Notes: a model not told the origin generated them from the sequence alone. Positions 12,701 to 24,295 are shown, numbered from the stretch's first letter. The stretch: DNA of 64,000 bases from Takakia lepidozioides (GCA_030704615.1 CM060734.1:20832001-20896000); one strand, 5' to 3'. Numbers and translations: made by a program.

Positions 12701-15700
12701 GGGAAAAACATAGATACGGAACTATTTGCGTAAGAGGTTGCCATTGAATGTCCCTTCTGCCTCAATGAACATATTTGGAGAGAGAGAGAGATGTTGTTTG
12801 CCATAGCCTTGTGGCCAGATAAAAGAGAGAATGTACTCATAAGAAGTTTGCTGTAGCAAAGAGGAGAGAGAATAGGCAGTTTGTGATCAAAACTGAAGTT
12901 GATCTCACAGAAACATACATAGCACATCACCATACAGCCTTTTCAGGCTCCATCACAGACCCTCATGGTTTTTCAGTCCTCTATTCTGGCAGTATGAGGA
13001 CACAGCTCATACCCCCAAAAAGTATCCGAAAAAGCAGATTTGTAAGACATACAACTCTACTTAAGAGGGAGGGTGGATGGGTGGGGATTATGTGTACTCG
13101 CCCCTTTAGAACTGGTGCCTACTTGGCAACCGTTGACATAGTAACCTCACCCTAACCACAAAGATGGGACGGTGAGCCTATTGACTTCATAAGTAACAGG
13201 CACCCAAACCAGATCTGCCTTCATACCTTCCTTTACAAATCCTTACTGGGACATCAGTTTTCAGGTGTTCTAAGTGGCAATCAGATGCCCACTAGGTTGT
13301 GTTTTCTCACAACAGATGTACTTCCTCACTTTCATATCTTCCAAAGCAATAATAGAACTAGGAATGTCTCCGTAACAGGCAACTCTTTCCATGTGGGAAG
13401 GACAGAATGTCTCCTCTCCCTTTCCATGTAGGTACAAGCTCATAGATCCTTCATCCCCAGAGAAAAACAGCAGTAATGTGTACAAAATCAGCACATACGA
13501 ACAGATTTGAGGTTTGAGAGAGCTCAAAGCCTCATTCCCTTAGTAGCATTTCCTGCAACAAAAGAAGGGGAAGTGGCCTCGTCTGGATCCATCACAGCCA
13601 ACCAACAAACCAACAGGTTAGTGATCCCTGTGGGAACCCCAGGTTTAAACCACTTCACATTTGTTATCAATGTCATCCCTGCAGCAGGTCATACTAGCAA
13701 AGAGAGGAGAGGTAAGGAAGGTCCTATCAGCCATTTCAGCAGCCAACCATTCCCAAAAGGAAGGTGTTACCAGACCTAAGTACTCAAGCAAGGGCTCACA
13801 TAGAAGCTCTTGGTTTGCAAACGTGTTCCTAGATTCAGAGTGGAGCTTAGTCAAGTCCATATAAGTTCCTCACAGTGTCAATTCTCTTTGTGTTGCCATA
13901 CTAAGCAGCCCTTCAAAGTGTTTAAGGAGTCTGAATGGACACCTTGCTTGTAGCCATAGTTCAGCAGTAAGGTAGTCAGCTCCTCCAGCTCTTGCCTTCT
14001 CCTCTTCAAAATGAGAAGAGTGGCCAGGCTTTCTAACCTTGTAGGCAGCTGCTTTAGGTTATCACCTAGGGAGAACCTAATGAGTCATCCCGTTCTCCAT
14101 TTCCTGTTCTGCTCTAGGCAAAAAAGCTTTACGGAGTAATGGGATAAGGCAATTCTTGAATGTTGTTAGCCATATTCAAAGGAAAGGGAGAGAGAGAGAG
14201 AGAGAGAAAGTACTCATAAGACTTCGTTTGCCGTAGCCTTGTGGCCATAGACCCTGTGCCCAGTTTGGACGGAAAAGAATGTACTCATAAGACATTGTTT
14301 GCTGCAGCCTTGTGGCCAAAGACCCTGCACCCATTTTGGGCGGAACAAAAGGGAACAGATACTACCTTTGTGAGGGGCTCACTCCCGTAGTGTGACTTAC
14401 CTTGATAGAGACAATTAGTTTGGTTTTTTGAGATATCCTCTAGAGAGCCCTTTACACAAGCATCAACTTGCTGTGTGTGAGCTTCCCAGCAATTAGACCC
14501 CAACAGGGCCAGGGCTTTAGGCACACCCTCAAGACTTTGAAAGTTGGAGAACAGAGGTGCAGGGACAATGTTCTTGATGGTCCTGAATAGGGTCACTCTC
14601 TGGTTAGATTATCCCGGACAATGTATCAGAAAGTGCATATTGTCTTCGGGCTGCATGCACATCAGGCAGTTACAATCTCCTCTTCCTCTCTGCATCTGTT
14701 TGGTGTTCGAAGGTAGGCTTCCCCCCCTGAATTTAAATGTCAGTCTAGTGCTGAGGGTAGGTAGGCCCTTGAGATCATCCTTAATGTCATCGCCCATGGC
14801 ACAGACTGGAACAAGTTCAGGGAATTTATATGCCTAACTTCATTTTCATGGGACTGTCTTTGGGCATCAGACATGGCTTTGGACACAACCCCCCAAGTCA
14901 ATTTCATCCAGTAGTGTCAATTCTTCTGGACTTATATTCAGATACTTGAAAATCTCTTCTACCCTTTTCTGCCAAGACTTGGCCTGTTTCAGGCCGGTCA
15001 TACTTCCGAGAAATAGTGTCGACTATCTTGGGGTATGTAGTATGAGTCATGCGATTCACATGACTCGACCCTTGACTTCATCACATCGAGAGCTCAAGGG
15101 AGGTCTGCCAAACTTGCCCCGAACAGCCATATTAGCTGTTCTAGAACAAGCTGACATGCTTTCTTTGAGCACCCTGACCTGAATGGATTCTAGAGATTTG
15201 GCATGGTCAGAATTGTCGACCCACACAGCAAAACTTAGTGAGACCCAAAGCTTTGCGTTGAGCTTATTGAATCACTTTTTGTGTATGCGCATCCCAGTTA
15301 CAGGTGAGTAGGAAGGGAGTACAGGTATCTCTTCATCACCCCATTTCCGTTTGAGATCCCCTCTGCCCTCCCCACGATTGCTGAATGCCACCACTGCACA
15401 TGTTTACAAGCTTTACAAGCTTCTAGCCTCCACAGGTCAAAGAACCTCTTCGCACAATCAATCAGCTCCTGGAGATTGGATGGGGTATCCCCTAGGCCTG
15501 CAGAGTCATCCGCAAACATAAGAGCTGGTATGGTGGCATCACCCACGTTTAGCCCAAACGCCTCACTTTCCACATCTTCAAGAAGCTGATCAATAAACAT
15601 TGAAGAGCAATGGGGAGAGAGTACAACCTCGTGGTTGTGGACAATCCTCCACATCTTACCCCTGCCCAGAAGACGAAAGCCGGAGCCACAGCCTATCACA

Positions 15701-18610
15701 CCATACTGTGTCAAAAGACGGAGAGAATGTACTCAGAAGATGTTGTTTGCCGCAGCCTTGTGGCCATTGACCCTGCGCCCGGTTTGAGCAGAACACAAAG
15801 GGACAGAAACTACCTTTGTCAGGGGCTGATGCCGGCAAAAGATGGAGAGAATGTACTCATAAGACGTTGTTTGCAGTAGCCTTGTGGCCATTGACCCTGC
15901 GTCCAGTTTGAGCGGAACACAAAGGGACAGAAACTACCTTTGTCAGGGGCTAACGCCGGTAGTATGACTTACTTTGGAACAGACAATTGATCCAATTTTC
16001 CAGATATCCTCTAAAAATCCCTTTTGCCCAATAAATAGGCCCCAAAAGGGCCCGGGCGGTTGGAAAGCCTCAAGATTTTCAAAGTTGGTAGACAGAGGTA
16101 CAGGAACAAAAATCCCTTGATGGATTTGAAGAGGGCGTCTCTCTGGTGAGAGTACCCAGGACAATGAATCAGAAAGTGGATATTGTCTTCAGGTTGCCCA
16201 CCCAACAGGCATTTGCAATCCCCCTTTCCTCTCTGCATCTTTTTGTTGTTCAAAGGTAGGCTTCCCGCCCTGAGTTTAAATTTCAGTCTAGTGTGGAGAA
16301 TGGGTAAACCCTTGAGGTCATCCATGATGGCCTCCCCCATGTCACAGACTGGAAACAAGTTCAGGGAAGTTTTCTGCCTAACTTCATTTTCATCAAACAA
16401 TTTCCTGGCAACAGACATGGCTTTGGACACTACAGCCTCTAAGTCAGATTTATCCAGCAGGGTCAAGACTTGTGGACTTAGATTCAGATCCTTCTACCCT
16501 CTTCTACCCTCTTCCTTCTACCCTATTCTAATCTCCTCTATCCTCTTCCACCAGGAAGAAGCCTGTTTGACAGGGCGATCCTGCTTCCAAGATACAGAGT
16601 TGATTAACTTAGGAGATCTGATATTAGTCATACGTTGCAGCTGACTCTACCAGCTGACCTTGAATTATCTCGTCAGGAGCTTAAGGGAGGAATGCCAAAC
16701 TCACCCCGAACAGCCACATTAGCTGTTTCGGAGCATGCTGACATGCACTCCTTGAGCATCCCCACTTGAATGGATTGTAGAGACTTAGCCTGGTTGGAGT
16801 TGTCATCCACACTGCAGATGGAATCTCTTGGCTTCCCCACTGCCACTTGAGGTGGCCTCCTCCCTCCCCTCCATCATTGAATGCCACCACTGCGCATTTA
16901 CTACGTTAGCCTCCAGGCTTGACCTCTTCACTTTGGTAGACTTTGAGGATTGGTAAACCATTTAGAGTACCAAATCGTTCAGTTACACGACGTTCAGGCT
17001 CTGCACACTTAGGGACAGATTGTCCATCTGACGGCTTGGGGACAATTACCCTGTGTATAGAATTTGTTCGTCTTGTGTAAACCTTGAGGATTGGTAAACC
17101 ATTCAGAGTACCAAATCCTTCAGATTCAGGACGTTCAGGTTCCGTACACTTAGGGGCATCTTGTCCTTCTGGCTGTTTGGATTCAACCTCATCCAGAGCA
17201 TCAAACCGATTAGAAACTCTCAAGTTGAAGTTGTTGCCCTTGGTTGTCTTCCTAGAGCGCCCCATTGAATCACCAATGTCTAAGACCGTTCTCCAGCCAG
17301 TCAAGGGACGAACTTCTTTGAGATTGAATTGATGCGGGACTCTATTAGAAGCACTTTTGGTCATTGCAACCTTCAACGTACCCCTGTTATCAAGTCTCGA
17401 GATGGTACCATTAGCCATGAAATCCAAGCCTAAGCTAGAGCTGTGTTTTAAAGGACACATCGTCCATCCTGGGATTCACCCCAAAAACTACACATGAAGC
17501 CCTAGATTTGGCATAAGTAACCAATTCCCAGGGATCACCCTGAGGAGTGTTGATGTTGATAGGAGCTAAAAAATTTATTGTTTTCGCAGGCCATAAGTTT
17601 AAGCACAGGAACCAACCCGAGCCCAAGTGCCGAGTATGCTAGACAGAGCATATGACTGCCCAATTTGGGCGAGGAGGGGCTGCCCCAAGCGGTAGGAGTC
17701 CGCTTGTTACCATTCAGAGATCACACTCCAGGGAGTTGCAGGGAATGGCCCGTGTAGGCATATTCCAAAAGAGGGAAAGGCCCCAAGCTTTCCAACTAAA
17801 TCCAATGCACTACCTTACCCGAAGCAAAGCGTTTCAGGTCGAAACAAACAAGGACACGAGGTCACAAGGCCGGCATTTAGTCACAGAGACATTAATGTAC
17901 TCCCGTTTCAAGTCCACCCAATGTCAACAGGCTTCCTAGTGGACAGGGAGATAGGGAGAAGAAGAGAGAGAGAGAGAGAGAGAGAATGTACTCATAAGAC
18001 GCTGTTTGCCGTAGCCTTGTGGCCATTGACCCCGCGCTCAGTTTGAGCGGCACAGAAAGGGACAGAAACAACCTTTGTCAGGGGCTGACGCCGGTAATAT
18101 AACTTACCTTGAAACAGACAATTAATCCGAGTTTTCCAGAGATCTCTAGAAATCCCTTCACACAAGCATCAATCTGCTGTGTGTGCTCTGCTAGGCCCCA
18201 AAAGAGCCTGGGCTTTTGGCTCAGCCTCGAGACTTTCAATGTTGGTAAACAGAGGTTTAGGCACAATTCCCTTTGATAGCTCATGCGGCATTATCCATTG
18301 TTGAAGAAGACTTGCAATCAAGAGGTTTAGATAATATTCAATTATGGGGTGGTGAAACGATGACTTGAAGAGGGCGTCTCTCTCGTAAAAGTACCCAGGA
18401 CAATGAATCAGAAAATGAATATTGTCTTCAGGTTGCCCACACAACGGGCAATTGCAATCCTCTTTCCTCTCTGCATCTGTTTGCTGTTCAAAGGTAGGTT
18501 TCCCGCCCTGAGTTTAAGTTTCAGTCTAGTGCCGAGGGTGGGTAAACCCTTGAGGTCATCCATGATGGCCTCTCCCATGACACAGACTGGAAACAAGTTC
18601 AGGGAAGTTC

Positions 18611-18644
<34 letters not shown>

Positions 18645-19123
18645 GAGAGCTGTGTTTGCTTTTTCCCCTACCTCTATTGCCTTGTGTATACATTAAACAC
18701 CATTGCAGTGGGGCCTTATGGGCGGTATAGCCCATGTTGAGGTAAAGATGACCAACCACAGTAGTACACTTTGTTGGCTGCTGGAACCAGAAGCTGCATG
18801 CCAATGCAAGATATATGTGAACAATAATATGCCTCTGATCCCAAATGGCTGTTCTTTCACTGCAGGTAAGGTCCAACAACATGAGAGTAGTGGGTTTCTT
18901 GGGAGACAACCGGCGGATGAATGTGGCAGTTACAAGGGCAAGGAAGCATGTGGCAGTGGTGTGTGACAGCACCACAGTTGGGCGCAATGCTTTTTTGCAG
19001 CGTTTGCTCCAATATATACACTGCTTTGGGGAAGTTAGCTGTGCCCATCCAGTGGAATCTCCCGCCATTTCTGACTACACAGCCCCAGTCAATTCTGGGC
19101 GTCAAAGAAACAGAGGAAGATGA
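6762..19123 (+). CDS. SMUBP-2/IGHMBP2-like superfamily-1 helicase, ten exons
   Basis: Predicted ATP-dependent DNA/RNA helicase of the plant SMUBP-2-like family. Exons: 6762-7338, 7844-8160, 8358-8427, 8756-9061, 9482-9768, 9979-10614, 10930-11319, 11812-11980, 12509-12666, 18866-19123. All introns start GT and end AG, phases agree, and the sum is 3,168 nt (1,055 residues plus stop). Motifs: I GPPGTGKT (about 599-606), Ia TAPTNAAVDN, II DEAA (about 757), III GDTCQLAP, IV QYRMH, V DSFQGREADAVIISM, VI MNVAVTRARKH (about 988). A conserved block DPLGRK with AQPYLAANPMP lies in exon 2. Exon 1 is Ser/Pro-rich with few acidic residues near its start, compatible with an organelle transit peptide; the ATG at 6762 is the first in frame, and exon 1 is the least certain. 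No stop or frameshift was seen. The final intron is expanded by mobile DNA. Confidence 0.88.
12778..12850 (-). mobile_element. LINE 3'-end fragment
   Basis: A short run GAGAGAGAGA followed by TGTTTGCCATAGCCTTGTGG and AATGTACTCATAAGAAG is a shuffled copy of the LINE 3' terminal sequence seen at 14186, 15715, 15845 and 17966. It lies inside the last helicase intron. Confidence 0.55.
14186..15714 (-). pseudogene. LINE fragment: RT core, C-terminal zinc finger and 3' end
   Basis: Read on the - strand, 15714-15298 carries RT motif C as ALMFADDSAGLGDTPSNLQE followed by IDCAKRFFDLWRLEA. Near 15050-15240 are traces of the C-terminal region (KSLESIQVR-like, TANMAVRG-like). At 14797-14609 comes CNCLMCMQPEDNMHFLIHC, a CCHC finger of the zf-RVT type found at the end of plant LINE ORF2. 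The 3' part (14600-14186) ends in the family tail, GTACTTTC followed by (TC)n. Several stops and frame changes make it inactive. Confidence 0.72.
15715..16890 (-). pseudogene. LINE fragment: ORF2 C-terminus and 3' end, second copy
   Basis: On the - strand the frame 16466-16011 covers the ORF2 C-terminal region with CKCLLGGQPEDNIHFLIHC, the same finger as in the neighbouring copy but with the second Cys changed to Gly. Upstream, 16830-16640 matches 15240-14985 of the first copy. The 3' terminal block is present twice (15845-15960 and 15715-15840), a tandem duplication of the LINE end. Inactive. Confidence 0.68.
16906..17660 (-). pseudogene. LINE ORF1-like fragment
   Basis: On the - strand one frame (17626-17435) reads INTPQGDPWELVTYAKSR and the next (17460-16906) reads NNFNLRVSNRFDALDEVES. 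These resemble the segment after the zinc knuckle of plant L1 ORF1 proteins (a PWM/PWL block and an NRFxxL block). The tail contains two direct repeats of about 130 bp, each encoding FGTLNGLPILKVY after KCxEPER. It lies directly upstream, in the element's sense, of the ORF2 fragment at 15715-16890, so both may derive from one LINE that lost its middle. Confidence 0.55.
16930..17190 (-). repeat. Two-copy tandem duplication inside LINE ORF1
   Basis: The phrase CTTTGAGGATTGGTAAACC-like plus ATTCAGAGTACCAAATC appears at about 16930-16975 and 17080-17125, each followed by GACGTTCAGG and an ACTTAGGG block. The period is about 150 bp and the second unit keeps the reading frame. Confidence 0.65.
17966..18610 (-). 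pseudogene. LINE 3'-end fragment, third copy in the helicase intron
   Basis: The - strand sequence repeats the ORF2 C-terminus (LKLKLRAGNLPLNSKQMQRG, then QPEDNIHFLIHCPG near 18440) and the 3' tail ending at 17966 in (TC)n. A second GA/TC run at 18609-18640 borders it on the other side. It holds no RT core and is inactive. Confidence 0.68.
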
Positions 19124-20190
19124 TGGAAAAGATCCTGCTTGCAGTTTCCCTTGACCACAAATTTCATACTCAATGTGCAAGTTGGCAGGGATGAGGGTGT
19201 GGAGGAAGTGGGCCCACTGTATCACTGAAGCTTGTTTCAGTGATGGCCCTCACATTTGGAGGGAGAAGGGCATGCAAAGATGGAGGTTTCATTATTCTCT
19301 GGACGGTTATGAGTCTTGTATTAGCCTTTCGGATACTAGTTCCCCGCAGCCATAATGTGGGATTCTCCCTAGCACTCAGTTGGGCACAAAAACAATTGCT
19401 GACGTTTTGTGTAGTGTGTAAAGGGAGATAAAAGAAAGAAAGCAAAAAGAGAGGCAGCTTCACACCTGCCGCATATTTGTAAGATAACACTAAATTTATC
19501 TGGATGTGCCCAGAGCTTTAGTGGAGTAACCCCATATCCAGTTCAGCCAGAGCCTTCCAAATTACTCAAGAACTGTTGGTATGCACTGATGCTGGACAGC
19601 CAAGAGCAGAGTTGTATTAATATATGGTTATCGTACAGGTAATATAGCTCACCAGGACAGGCAGAGGACATTTCATGGTGGTCACATTCACATTGTCAAT
19701 TCAGGCCAGGGTGATTCTTGTGTGCAATTTGTACTATAGTGTGTCTTCACCTCCGTCTTGGAGATAATTGATTAGGGAGGAAGATGGGAGTCTCCTACTT
19801 TCAAACTGCTGCATGCATGAGTTGTGTGGTTAAAATGAGGAGGCATTTTTTGTAGGCCTGTGAAGGTTAGAAATGAAATGAATGGGATTCTCCTGTGACA
19901 CCAACGATGAGAAGGTGAAGTAGCCTGTGAGAGCATACAACGCACAGAGATGGAAGGACATGGAGAGAGTATCATGGAGAGTGGCAATGAGCAGGACAGA
20001 GATGAACACAATTGAATAGATGTAGGAATACTCAGTGTCCAACCCAAAATACCTTGTATTCCATGAATTTATACTCAAACCAGAGGTTCAAACCTCATGC
20101 AACGTGTCCACACAGGAGAGGAAGCCCCTGATTGCATGCCATCCCAGCCCTACACAGACCAACGGCTCTGATTGCTAACTATTCCCAAGA
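19124..20190. other. 3' flank of the helicase gene
   Basis: Contains the 3' untranslated region of the helicase of unknown length. No clear AATAAA signal or other gene was found. Short open frames on both strands have no family signature. Confidence 0.35.
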
Positions 20191-20345
20191 ACCGCGGTGA
20201 ACTTACATATAGGTGCACTATGCCGACATATCAGCCCTTGTGTTGGCGGATGAATGCGAAGGCATAGGGGAGACTCCTTCCACTCTCCAGGAATTGATTG
20301 ATTGCACGAATAGATACTTTGACCCTTGGGGGGCTAGAGGCTAAC
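20190..20345 (+). pseudogene. LINE reverse transcriptase scrap
   Basis: The + strand encodes ADISALVLADECEGIGETPS followed by TLQELIDCTNRYFD, clearly the same block as FADDSAGLGDTPSNLQELID in the intronic LINE but with the FADD motif decayed to LADE. It breaks off into a GA microsatellite and forms the left part of the tandem duplication described next. Confidence 0.65.
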
Positions 20346-20873
20346 CTGTGGAGAGAGAGAGAGAGAGAGAGACAGGGCTTGTCGTGTCATGACAAGTATT
20401 TCAAGGACCAGTCTTCTCCAGATCTGGTCTTTGCAATTTTAGGACAAAAAACAGCTTTGAAAAAGCATTATCACTAGTTTTATCATTGCTGTGATTTCAT
20501 TATGACCAAATCTTTGTCAACAATCATGTTCAGTTCTTTCTAAGAGCATAACTCCTCCTTAGTCCACGCATAGGGAGACTCCTTCCACTCTCCAGGAATT
20601 GATTGATTGCACGAATAGATACTTTGACCTTTGGGGGCTAGAGGCTAACCTGTGGAGAGAGAGAGAGAGAGAGAGACAGGGCTTGTCTTGTCATGACAAG
20701 TATATTCAAGGACCAGTCTTCTCCAGATCTGGTCTTTGCAATTTTAGGACAAAAAACAGCTTTGAAAAAGCATTATCACTAGTTTTATCATTGCTGTGAT
20801 TTCATTATGACCAAATCTTTGTCAACAATCATGTTCAGTTCTTTCTAAGAGCATAACATCCTCCTTAGTCCAC
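20263..20873 (+). repeat. 305-bp tandem duplication
   Basis: Two head-to-tail copies (about 20263-20567 and 20568-20873) start with AGACTCCTTCCACTCTCCAG 305 bp apart and differ at only a few positions, including the (GA)n tract in each. Low divergence implies a recent event. The unit contains the LINE scrap, the microsatellite and about 200 bp of unknown sequence. Confidence 0.9.
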
Positions 20874-22536
20874 GCCCATTGGAGATCGGTGGGTGGGTGG
20901 GATGTTTTATCATTTATGACATAGATCAGACATTCTTATGTACATCAGCCTTTTCATTAGTTTGCTTTCCTGCTAGGTATCTTGCCATACCCATTCTAAG
21001 AGTCTAACATCCCCCTTACTTCCCAAAAGAGGGTGGGTGGGTGGTTGTTTGGGCACTTAGAATGTCACTCAGGGCAGATTCCTAAAAAATGTATCAGATT
21101 CAAAGGTCTCTGGCAACTCATAAAGTTACCATCTATCCTAGGAATCTGAAAAAACAGCATCATGCATCAGATAAGATGGCCAAAGGTAGCTTATCTCCAG
21201 TAAATCTACACTTTTTCAAGAATCTGAAAAGCGGCAACCTCCATGAACTTTCAATTCATTGCAGCTGGAGGTTAGACAAAAACTTGTGTTGCATGCATTT
21301 TAAAAGCTGTAATCAACTTAGAATGTAAATCAGAGCAGCTTCCTAACCCCTGTAAATCTTTGCAAAGGTAGGATCAGGCTATCTGAAGTCCAAAGCAATC
21401 TCAGCTTTCATCCTCCTCTGACATGTAGAACAGCAAGGTGACTGTTGCTACACCTTAAACTGCCATCTCTACAGTAGGTCAGCCATTTCAAAATTGTTGC
21501 AAACTTTTTGCCATAGACAGACTATTAGGTATCGTGCTTTCTCATTTCTAAGAGCCTAGAACCAAGAACCACCCATAAGCCACCCAAAGATGGTGGGTGG
21601 GTTGATTTTTTGGCACTTAGCATGTTCCTCAAAGCAGTTTCCTAATACCTGTCCTGTACTAAGAAAAATACAGCAGCCATAGTGCCACGCTATCTGCATT
21701 CAACAGGGCTACTAGCTGACAGTAAAATCTGATATATCAAGCAATGACAAGACAGTAGTTATGGAGACATTATACTGTCTGAGAACAGCAGCTCATATCC
21801 TCTGTCATTCAGGTCTGAAGTATTGACCAAGCAAAACACTAGAACCAGGCCTAGGTTTCTACTTCCCTTAAAAAACCTTTCAATCCAGAGCCTGCCTTCA
21901 CATGGTGGGCTAGAGTCACCCTTGCTTCCTGCAACATGTGGCAGCATCCTTCCTTTTCTCATCTTTGTATAGAGTAGCTTAACATTTCATGAAAATCGCA
22001 GCACCCTTACCTGTGCCCGTCCCAAGAACCCACCACAAAGGTGCCAGTTAGTGAGGATGCATCAGGTATCAGCGGGTGTGCGTGCTTGCTATCGCTGTCA
22101 AACATGCTATGGAAAACAAACAAAGATGTGTGCAACCACTACAACCTTTAAGACTTGTGGAAGCAACGCAGCTTCAGCCATTTGATCCCACTCGCGATAC
22201 GAAACAGAACAAACAGGTAATGCGAGTAAGGGAGAGAAATTGCTCCTGTTATAGCCATGGCAATCAGCTTAGGTTTTCTAGGAGTAAATGCTGCTGGCAG
22301 GAAGGAGGAGCGCCAAGGTGTAATTCGCCGTCTTGTATAATCAAAACACCATGCAGGTGTCTCATCGCGCAGTTCCCAAAGGACTGCATTGCTGCGAGAT
22401 GATGCCTGGAACCCTAAAAATTAGAAGATTCCTTGTGGGCATGGATGGATGCTTAATTTGCATCCAGATTCCATTCGTCCTTTCAGATTTAATATATCAG
22501 AAAATCGCAGAATTTGAATGAAAATTCCCCAGGATT

Positions 22537-22537
<1 letters not shown>
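20874..22537. other. Gene-free spacer with loosely repeated GGTGGGTGGG blocks
   Basis: No gene recognised. Three blocks (near 20850, 20990 and 21545) share the order TTCTAAGAG, CCxCCTTAxTCC, GGTGGGTGGG and, in the last two, GGCACTTAG. They look like old copies of one non-coding repeat. Several cues (AGCAGCTTCCTAA-type phrases) recur around them. Confidence 0.4.

Positions 22538-22572
<35 letters not shown>
22538..22572 (+). repeat. (GA)n microsatellite
   Basis: About 35 bp of uninterrupted GA dinucleotides. Similar tracts lie at 14186, 17966, 18609, 20349 and 20654; at the LINE ends these mark the 3' tail of the element, but here no LINE sequence is attached. Confidence 0.9.
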
Positions 22573-22575
<3 letters not shown>

Positions 22576-22639
22576 CGATGTAACTAAGAGCCACTTTGCT
22601 ATCCCCCCTCCCCACCCCCTCTCCCTGCCCTTTAACTCA

Positions 22640-22823
22640 AACAAAAGAAGCGTTGACTAGCGACCCCCATCCGTCGCAAGAAAAAAAAACCCGTCGCAAG
22701 GGTGGGCTGCCTTTTTGCCCTTCATTGCACCTTGCGCGCCGGATGGCAACACCAGGGCGTTGCAATCAGGGCCGCAGGGTTGGCGTCGCTACCCACCCCC
22801 CCCCCCCCATATTTGCAGTAGTG
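22640..22823 (+). mobile_element. CACTA transposon right end
   Basis: The segment ends TTTGCAGTAGTG, the complement of CACTACTGCAAA, which is the diagnostic CACTA terminus. Inside it are several CGTCGC/GCGTCG motifs (CCCGTCGCAAGG, TTGGCGTCGCTACC) and a C-tract, as at the second terminus ending at 26424. The shared motif indicates subterminal transposase-binding repeats of one family. The 3-bp TAA after the end is a possible target-site duplicate. No matching left end was found in the window. Confidence 0.65.
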
Positions 22824-23217
22824 TAATCTCTGTGGAGCCTCCAATGGAAGTTGAGGGCTGGTCCCATCCAGATATATCCAGGCCTTGCCTCCACACACTA
22901 CCAGCTGTTGATTGCTCTCTCCAATTAGGCTCCATGGAGCCTCCAATGGAAGTTGAAGGCTGGTCCCATCCAGATGTACGTCACGTCGGACGTCACGTGC
23001 TGTTGGTGGAGGATTTGAAGCGCTTCTTGCCTTCGATGTGGGCAGCCATCGTTCAAAGCCTATCTGTATACACAGTTGCATTTCACTTCTCAGTGCTACG
23101 ACAACTCTACCCAGATGACATGCTGCTGCTATCGCTATTTTCAGGGATTGGGGGGTAGAGATAGCCCTCATATTAGAGCTTGACGAGGCCAAGGAGTACA
23201 CACCACGCTCGTAGGGA
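22824..23217 (+). pseudogene. DRM-type cytosine-5 methyltransferase fragment
   Basis: The frame encodes VYTVAFHFSVLRQLYPDD followed by LLSLFSGIGG. This matches the FQVDTVAYHLSVL...LSLFSGIGG segment (S-adenosylmethionine-binding motif I) of plant DRM de novo DNA methyltransferases. A run of six G at about 23150 then shifts the frame: one extra G would continue as VEIALILELDEAKEY, which is where family members have GEVAL. The preceding 100 bp hold two near-identical copies of TGGAGCCTCCAATGGAAGTT with GGCTGGTCCCATCCAGAT. No catalytic PCQ or ENV region is present. It begins right at the CACTA terminus, so a role as transposon-carried or transposon-interrupted gene debris is likely. Confidence 0.6.
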
Positions 23218-23920
23218 ATCTGTTGTTTGCTCTTGAGAGAGTCAATGGACAGAGCTGTTTTTCTGTAGAGATAGAAAACATGTTATCATCTTAACAACAC
23301 CACCGACGTTCCTGAGTGCAATGTTGAAGACGGAACGAAACTATCTAGAATCAAAAGGAAACAATCTGTGAAAGATAAGGTCATGACAAGCAACGCATGC
23401 GCACGCATTGAGACGACTCTTTCCCATAGCTATGATTGCCCTGTTGAGACTGCAGATTGTTTGAAGGACCGGTTACTCAAGAGCAAAAATTATCTTTCTT
23501 TGGCTACGTTGGTGAGTGGCCTCTCTGAAAGTACAATGGGTTCAATTTGATTGTTAAGGACAGTCCTTGTAGTAATCTGTCCGGAAACAACCTCTCCGAA
23601 AACAACCAACAATTGCCCATCGAGCCGACACCTATTGGATGATTGGACCCAACAATCCAACAATAAATTGGGGGAAATAATAAGCAAAGGGTGGCGGACG
23701 CTGCCCGCCCGCCTCCCTATTGACGACCCGTGATTTATGGTTTAGTTCACAAATGTGGCGGTGGATTAGTGACTCACTGACTGCTCACTTAACCTTTGGT
23801 CGGTTACATAATAAACTCTAGTTAGGATAATTGGGGTAACCAAGCAACCGGGTGATAAGGGAACCTCCACCGGACGCGGCATTGGCTATGTCCCCAAGTG
23901 ATTTTATTTGTTGAAAACAA
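23218..23920. other. Spacer before palindrome array A
   Basis: No gene supported. Contains GGTCGGTTACATAATA and other CGGTTA phrases near 23800 reminiscent of the AACCGC...GCGGTTA family at 25700-26040. Confidence 0.3.
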
Positions 23921-24295
23921 GCGACCGCCAATAATCGTTGGTTGTTTATATTTTATGAAATGAAGCGACCGCCAAATCGGCGGTAGCTCCTTTGATTTTA
24001 AAAAAAGAACTAAAGCAACTGCCAAATAAAATAAAAATAAATAAACTGGCGGTCGTTTCATACTTTTTATAAAAAGAAAGTAAAGTGACCGCACAATTGA
24101 CGGTCGCTATTTTTTAAAATTTCAGAAATATTAAGCGACCGCCATATTCATTTCCTATTTTTAAAAAATATGAAGTGACCGCCATATTTGCGGTCGCGTC
24201 ATATTTTTTTTAAAAGAACATAAAGCGACCGCCCATTGGTGGTCGCGCTTTATGTTATTTTAAAAATGAAGCGGGCGCCAATTGGCAGTTGCTTC
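23921..24295. repeat. Palindrome array A (GCGACCGCC...GGCGGTCGC)
   Basis: About eight units at 45-55 bp spacing. Each is an imperfect palindrome, GCGACCGCC, 4-6 nt, GGCGGTCGC, flanked by AT-rich spacer of the form TTTTTAAAAATGAA. Several arms are mutated (CAACTGCC, GTGACCGCA). It stops just before a LINE 3' end at 24310. Non-coding. Confidence 0.9.

Larger units (their letters stand above)
12667..18865 (+). other. Last intron of the helicase gene, 6.2 kb, filled with LINE debris
   Basis: The intron opens GTATTTGTG after exon 9 and closes CACTGCAG before exon 10, splitting motif V from motif VI. The other eight introns are about 200-700 bp. The excess is explained by - strand LINE fragments (12778-12850, 14186-18610) and GA microsatellites. 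No helicase coding sequence is lost across it. Between about 12850 and 14185 I see no recognisable gene. Confidence 0.8.

Noticed and set aside
18403-18696. Open frame with a run of Arg-Glu repeats
   Set aside because: It is a translated GA microsatellite on the strand opposite to the LINE fragment.
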